DNA of 64,000 nucleotides from Luteibacter flocculans (GTDB lineage Bacteria; Pseudomonadota; Gammaproteobacteria; Xanthomonadales; Rhodanobacteraceae): NCBI RefSeq assembly GCF_023612255.1, contig NZ_CP063231.1, positions 3,838,501 to 3,902,500 of the forward strand, read 5' to 3'. Shown piece by piece: positions 61,522 to 64,000 of this stretch (position 1 is its first letter; each line of letters starts with the position of its first letter). The notes under the pieces were generated by a model. It saw only the letters and a program-made list of their open reading frames with translations, ran no database searches and was not told where the DNA came from. The position numbers and the translations under genes were made by a program.

Positions 61522-64000
61522 GGACGGGCTCTCCGGAAGCGTTCGCCGGGGTGGGTGACGGGTGACCACGCCGTGCGTGGATAATGCTGAAGACGACCGG
61601 GACGAAGAACAGCGTGGCAACCGTGGCGAAGACGAGACCGCCGATCACGGCACGCCCCAGCGGCGCATTCTGTTCGCCACCCTCGCCAAGACCAAGCGCC
61701 ATGGGCGCCATACCGATGATCATTGCGAGCGCAGTCATGAGCACAGGACGGAAGCGCACGAAGCCACCCTCAAGTGCTGCCGCCGTCGCGTCACCCAGCT
61801 CCGCGAGACGTTCGCGGCAGAAGCTCACGACGAGGATCGAGTTGGCCGTCGCCACGCCCATGCACATGATGGCGCCCGTGAGCGCTGGCACCGACAGCGT
61901 GGTATGCGTCGCGAACAGCATCCAGACGATGCCCGCAATGGCCGCGGGGAGCGCGGTCACGATGACGAACGGATCGCTCCACGACTGGAAGTTCACCACG
62001 ATCAACAGGTAGATCAGCACGATCGCTCCCAGCAGGCCGAAAATCAGACCCGAGAACGCGTTGTTCATCGTCTGCACCTGACCCAGCAGGACCGTGCTCG
62101 ACGCCTTGGGCAGCGCCTTCTTGTTCGCCTCGATGATCTTCTGGATGTCAGCGGCGACGGCGCCGAGATCCCGGTCCTGCGTGGTGGCGTAGATTTCCAC
62201 CATCGAATTGATGTTGTACTGGCTTACCACCGCATTGGTCGCGGTGCGCGATACGGTGGCGAGACCACCAAGGATCTGCGCACCGGCGTTCCCGCTGCTC
62301 GGGCTGATCGGCACGTTCTCCAGATCGGGCAGGCTGTCCAGGCTGTATTGCGGCGTCTGCATCACGATCGGATAGGACACGCCGTTGGCCGGATTGAGCC
62401 AGAAGGTCGGCGCGATCTGGCTCGATCCCGCGAGATTCACGCCAAGGCTGCTGGTGACGTCCCGCTCCGTGATGCCCACCTGCTGTGCGCGGCTGCGATC
62501 CACATCGACGTTGAAGCCCGGGCTCGTCTGCGACTGCTGGATACGCGCATCGGCGACACCCGGCACGCGGCGGATCTCGCGCAGCAGGCGGTTCGCATAG
62601 GCGAAATTCGCAGGCAGGTTCGGACCGCGGATCTGCAGATCGATCGGTGCAGGCGAGCCGAAGTTGAGGATCTGGCTGATGATGTCGGCCGGCGGGAAGG
62701 AGAACGTGACGCCTGGAAACTCCCGAGGCAGCGTCTCGCGCAGCGAGCGCACGTAATCAGCCGTCGGTGCGTGGCCTTCGTTCAGCGCGATCTGGATGTC
62801 GCCATCCTGCGAGCCGATCGTGCCGGTGTTGTTGTAGGTATTGTTGATGCCCGATGACGACAGACCGATGTTGTCCACCACCGTGCCCAACTCGTCCTTC
62901 GGAATGACACGACGCACCGCATCGGTGACCTCGGCAAACAACCGCGCACTTTCTTCCACGCGCGTGCCCACTGGCGCGCGCACATGCATCAGGATCTGCC
63001 CGGAATCCACCGCGGGGAAGAAGTTGCGACCCAGCATCGGAACGAGCGCGAACGACAGCACGACGAACGCGATAAAGCCGATCGTGAACACCTTTCGATG
63101 CTGCAAGGCCAGGGCGAGCAGCCCGTGGTAGTTCTCGCGGAACCGTTCGAAGCGTGCTTCGAATCCGCGCTGGAAGCGCACCAGCGGATTACGCGAAGGC
63201 TTCTTCCCGTCCCCATGCGGATCGTCATGCGAATGGGGATGCAGCAGGTACTTCGCCATTGTCGGCACAAGGGTGCGGGAGAGGATGAAGGACGCGATCA
63301 TCGCGAACATCACCGCCTCGGCCATCGGCACGAAGAGGAATCGGGCGACGCCGTCGAGGAAGAACATCGGCACGAACACGATGCAGATGCACAGCAGCGA
63401 CACGAACGCAGGCGTCACGATCTGCGCGGCGCCATCGAGGATGGCGGTCTCGACGTCCTTGCCCTGCTCCAGGTGCCAGTTGATGTTCTCGATCGTCACG
63501 GTGGCATCGTCGACGAGGATGCCTACCGCCAGCGCCAGGCCGCCCAGGGTCATGATGTTCATCGTCTCGCCCAGCGCCGACAGCGCGGCGATCGAGCCGA
63601 GAATGGCGAGTGGGATGGACGTGGCGATGATCACCGTCGATCGCCAGCTACCGAGGAACAGGAGAATCATGAGGCTCGTGAGCGCCGCGGCGATCACACC
63701 CTCGCGGGCCACGCCCTCGATCGCAGCGCTGACGAACAGCGACTGATCACCGATGGGCGCGATCTTGAGGTTCGCCGGCAAGGCGTCCTTCATCGAGGCG
63801 ACGCGCTCCTTGACGCCGGCAATGATGGCGAGCGTTGACGCGGAACCGTTCTTCAGCACCGTCATCAGCACTGAACGATCGCCGTTGACGTGCACGATAT
63901 TGGTCTGCGGCGGAGAGCCGTCGCGCACGTGCGCCACGTCGCGAATGAACACGGTGGCGCCGTTGACCGCTTTCACCGGCAGGTTGCCCAGCTCGTCGAT
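61511..64000 (-). CDS. RND efflux permease (HAE1/AcrB type), C-terminal 829 residues
   Basis: The gene enters from beyond position 64000 and the reading frame is open to the edge, so the N-terminus and its start are missing. The part present includes the periplasmic pore domains, TM2-TM12 and proton-relay Asp pair in TM4 (GILVDDATVTIENI), and the family stretches GGLALAVGILVDD and TGAIMCMGVATANSILVVSF (TM10 region). The C-terminus reads VFSIIHARRGHPSPTP. It heads the operon permease-adaptor-channel, with overlaps of 11 and 14 bases. HAE1 (drug or hydrophobic compounds) fits better than the heavy-metal group because TM4 lacks the DGAVV pattern. Substrate unknown. Confidence 0.92.
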   Translation of the reverse strand: MDELGNLPVKAVNGATVFIRDVAHVRDGSPPQTNIVHVNGDRSVLMTVLKNGSASTLAIIAGVKERVASMKDALPANLKIAPIGDQSLFVSAAIEGVAREGVIAAALTSLMILLFLGSWRSTVIIATSIPLAILGSIAALSALGETMNIMTLGGLALAVGILVDDATVTIENINWHLEQGKDVETAILDGAAQIVTPAFVSLLCICIVFVPMFFLDGVARFLFVPMAEAVMFAMIASFILSRTLVPTMAKYLLHPHSHDDPHGDGKKPSRNPLVRFQRGFEARFERFRENYHGLLALALQHRKVFTIGFIAFVVLSFALVPMLGRNFFPAVDSGQILMHVRAPVGTRVEESARLFAEVTDAVRRVIPKDELGTVVDNIGLSSSGINNTYNNTGTIGSQDGDIQIALNEGHAPTADYVRSLRETLPREFPGVTFSFPPADIISQILNFGSPAPIDLQIRGPNLPANFAYANRLLREIRRVPGVADARIQQSQTSPGFNVDVDRSRAQQVGITERDVTSSLGVNLAGSSQIAPTFWLNPANGVSYPIVMQTPQYSLDSLPDLENVPISPSSGNAGAQILGGLATVSRTATNAVVSQYNINSMVEIYATTQDRDLGAVAADIQKIIEANKKALPKASSTVLLGQVQTMNNAFSGLIFGLLGAIVLIYLLIVVNFQSWSDPFVIVTALPAAIAGIVWMLFATHTTLSVPALTGAIMCMGVATANSILVVSFCRERLAELGDATAAALEGGFVRFRPVLMTALAMIIGMAPMALGLGEGGEQNAPLGRAVIGGLVFATVATLFFVPVVFSIIHARRGHPSPTPANASGEPVHVA

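Overview
The window is GC-rich, densely coded DNA from a Gram-negative bacterium. A type II secretion (T2SS) operon in the Xanthomonas xps order (E-F-G-H-I-J-K-L-M-N-D), Oar-like TonB-dependent receptors, and enterobacterial-type housekeeping genes (rluF, dbpA, hrpB, tatD, priA, tal) point to the gammaproteobacterial order Xanthomonadales, probably Rhodanobacteraceae (Luteibacter/Dyella-like). That placement is inference from gene content and order; no rRNA or other marker gene is present.

Layout. 1-2.8 kb: the start of a ferredoxin-NADP reductase gene, a YadGH-type ABC exporter and the pseudouridine synthase RluF. 3.1-7.4 kb: a tandem A-B-A-B cassette of four secreted-protein genes. A1 and A2 are unrecognised paralogues; B1 and B2 are paralogues carrying a zinc-deaminase-like motif pair (DAE, then CxxC 30 residues on). 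This cassette is the strongest candidate for an undescribed system. 7.4-11.4 kb: the RNA helicases DbpA and HrpB. 11.5-22.1 kb: the complete xps-type T2SS structural operon on the minus strand. 22.3-29 kb: a 2237-residue trimeric autotransporter adhesin with a long internal duplication. 29.2-31.6 kb: a secreted metalloprotease with a leishmanolysin-like ligand layout and an inserted PA domain, translationally coupled to a small secreted protein.

31.6-42 kb: a regulatory gap with two matching 16-bp palindromes, tatD, a CPA1 Na+/H+ antiporter, two Oar-like TonB-dependent receptors with near-identical terminators, and a cluster of REP-type elements. 42-53.7 kb: a DMT permease, a short AMP nucleosidase, a DegV protein, a DUF4124-type protein, YegD, an SDR, a single ABC ATPase, a small lipoprotein, SppA, a MATE pump and a DUF3667 protein. 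53.7-64 kb: a gap with clustered DnaA boxes before priA, then transaldolase, an aldehyde dehydrogenase, and an RND efflux operon whose permease gene runs off the window.

Functional themes. Much of the window concerns the cell envelope and export. The T2SS, a likely exoprotease substrate, a giant adhesin, TonB receptors, an RND pump, a MATE pump and SppA all lie here. The A-B cassette also encodes exported proteins, but its export route past the inner membrane and its function are unknown.
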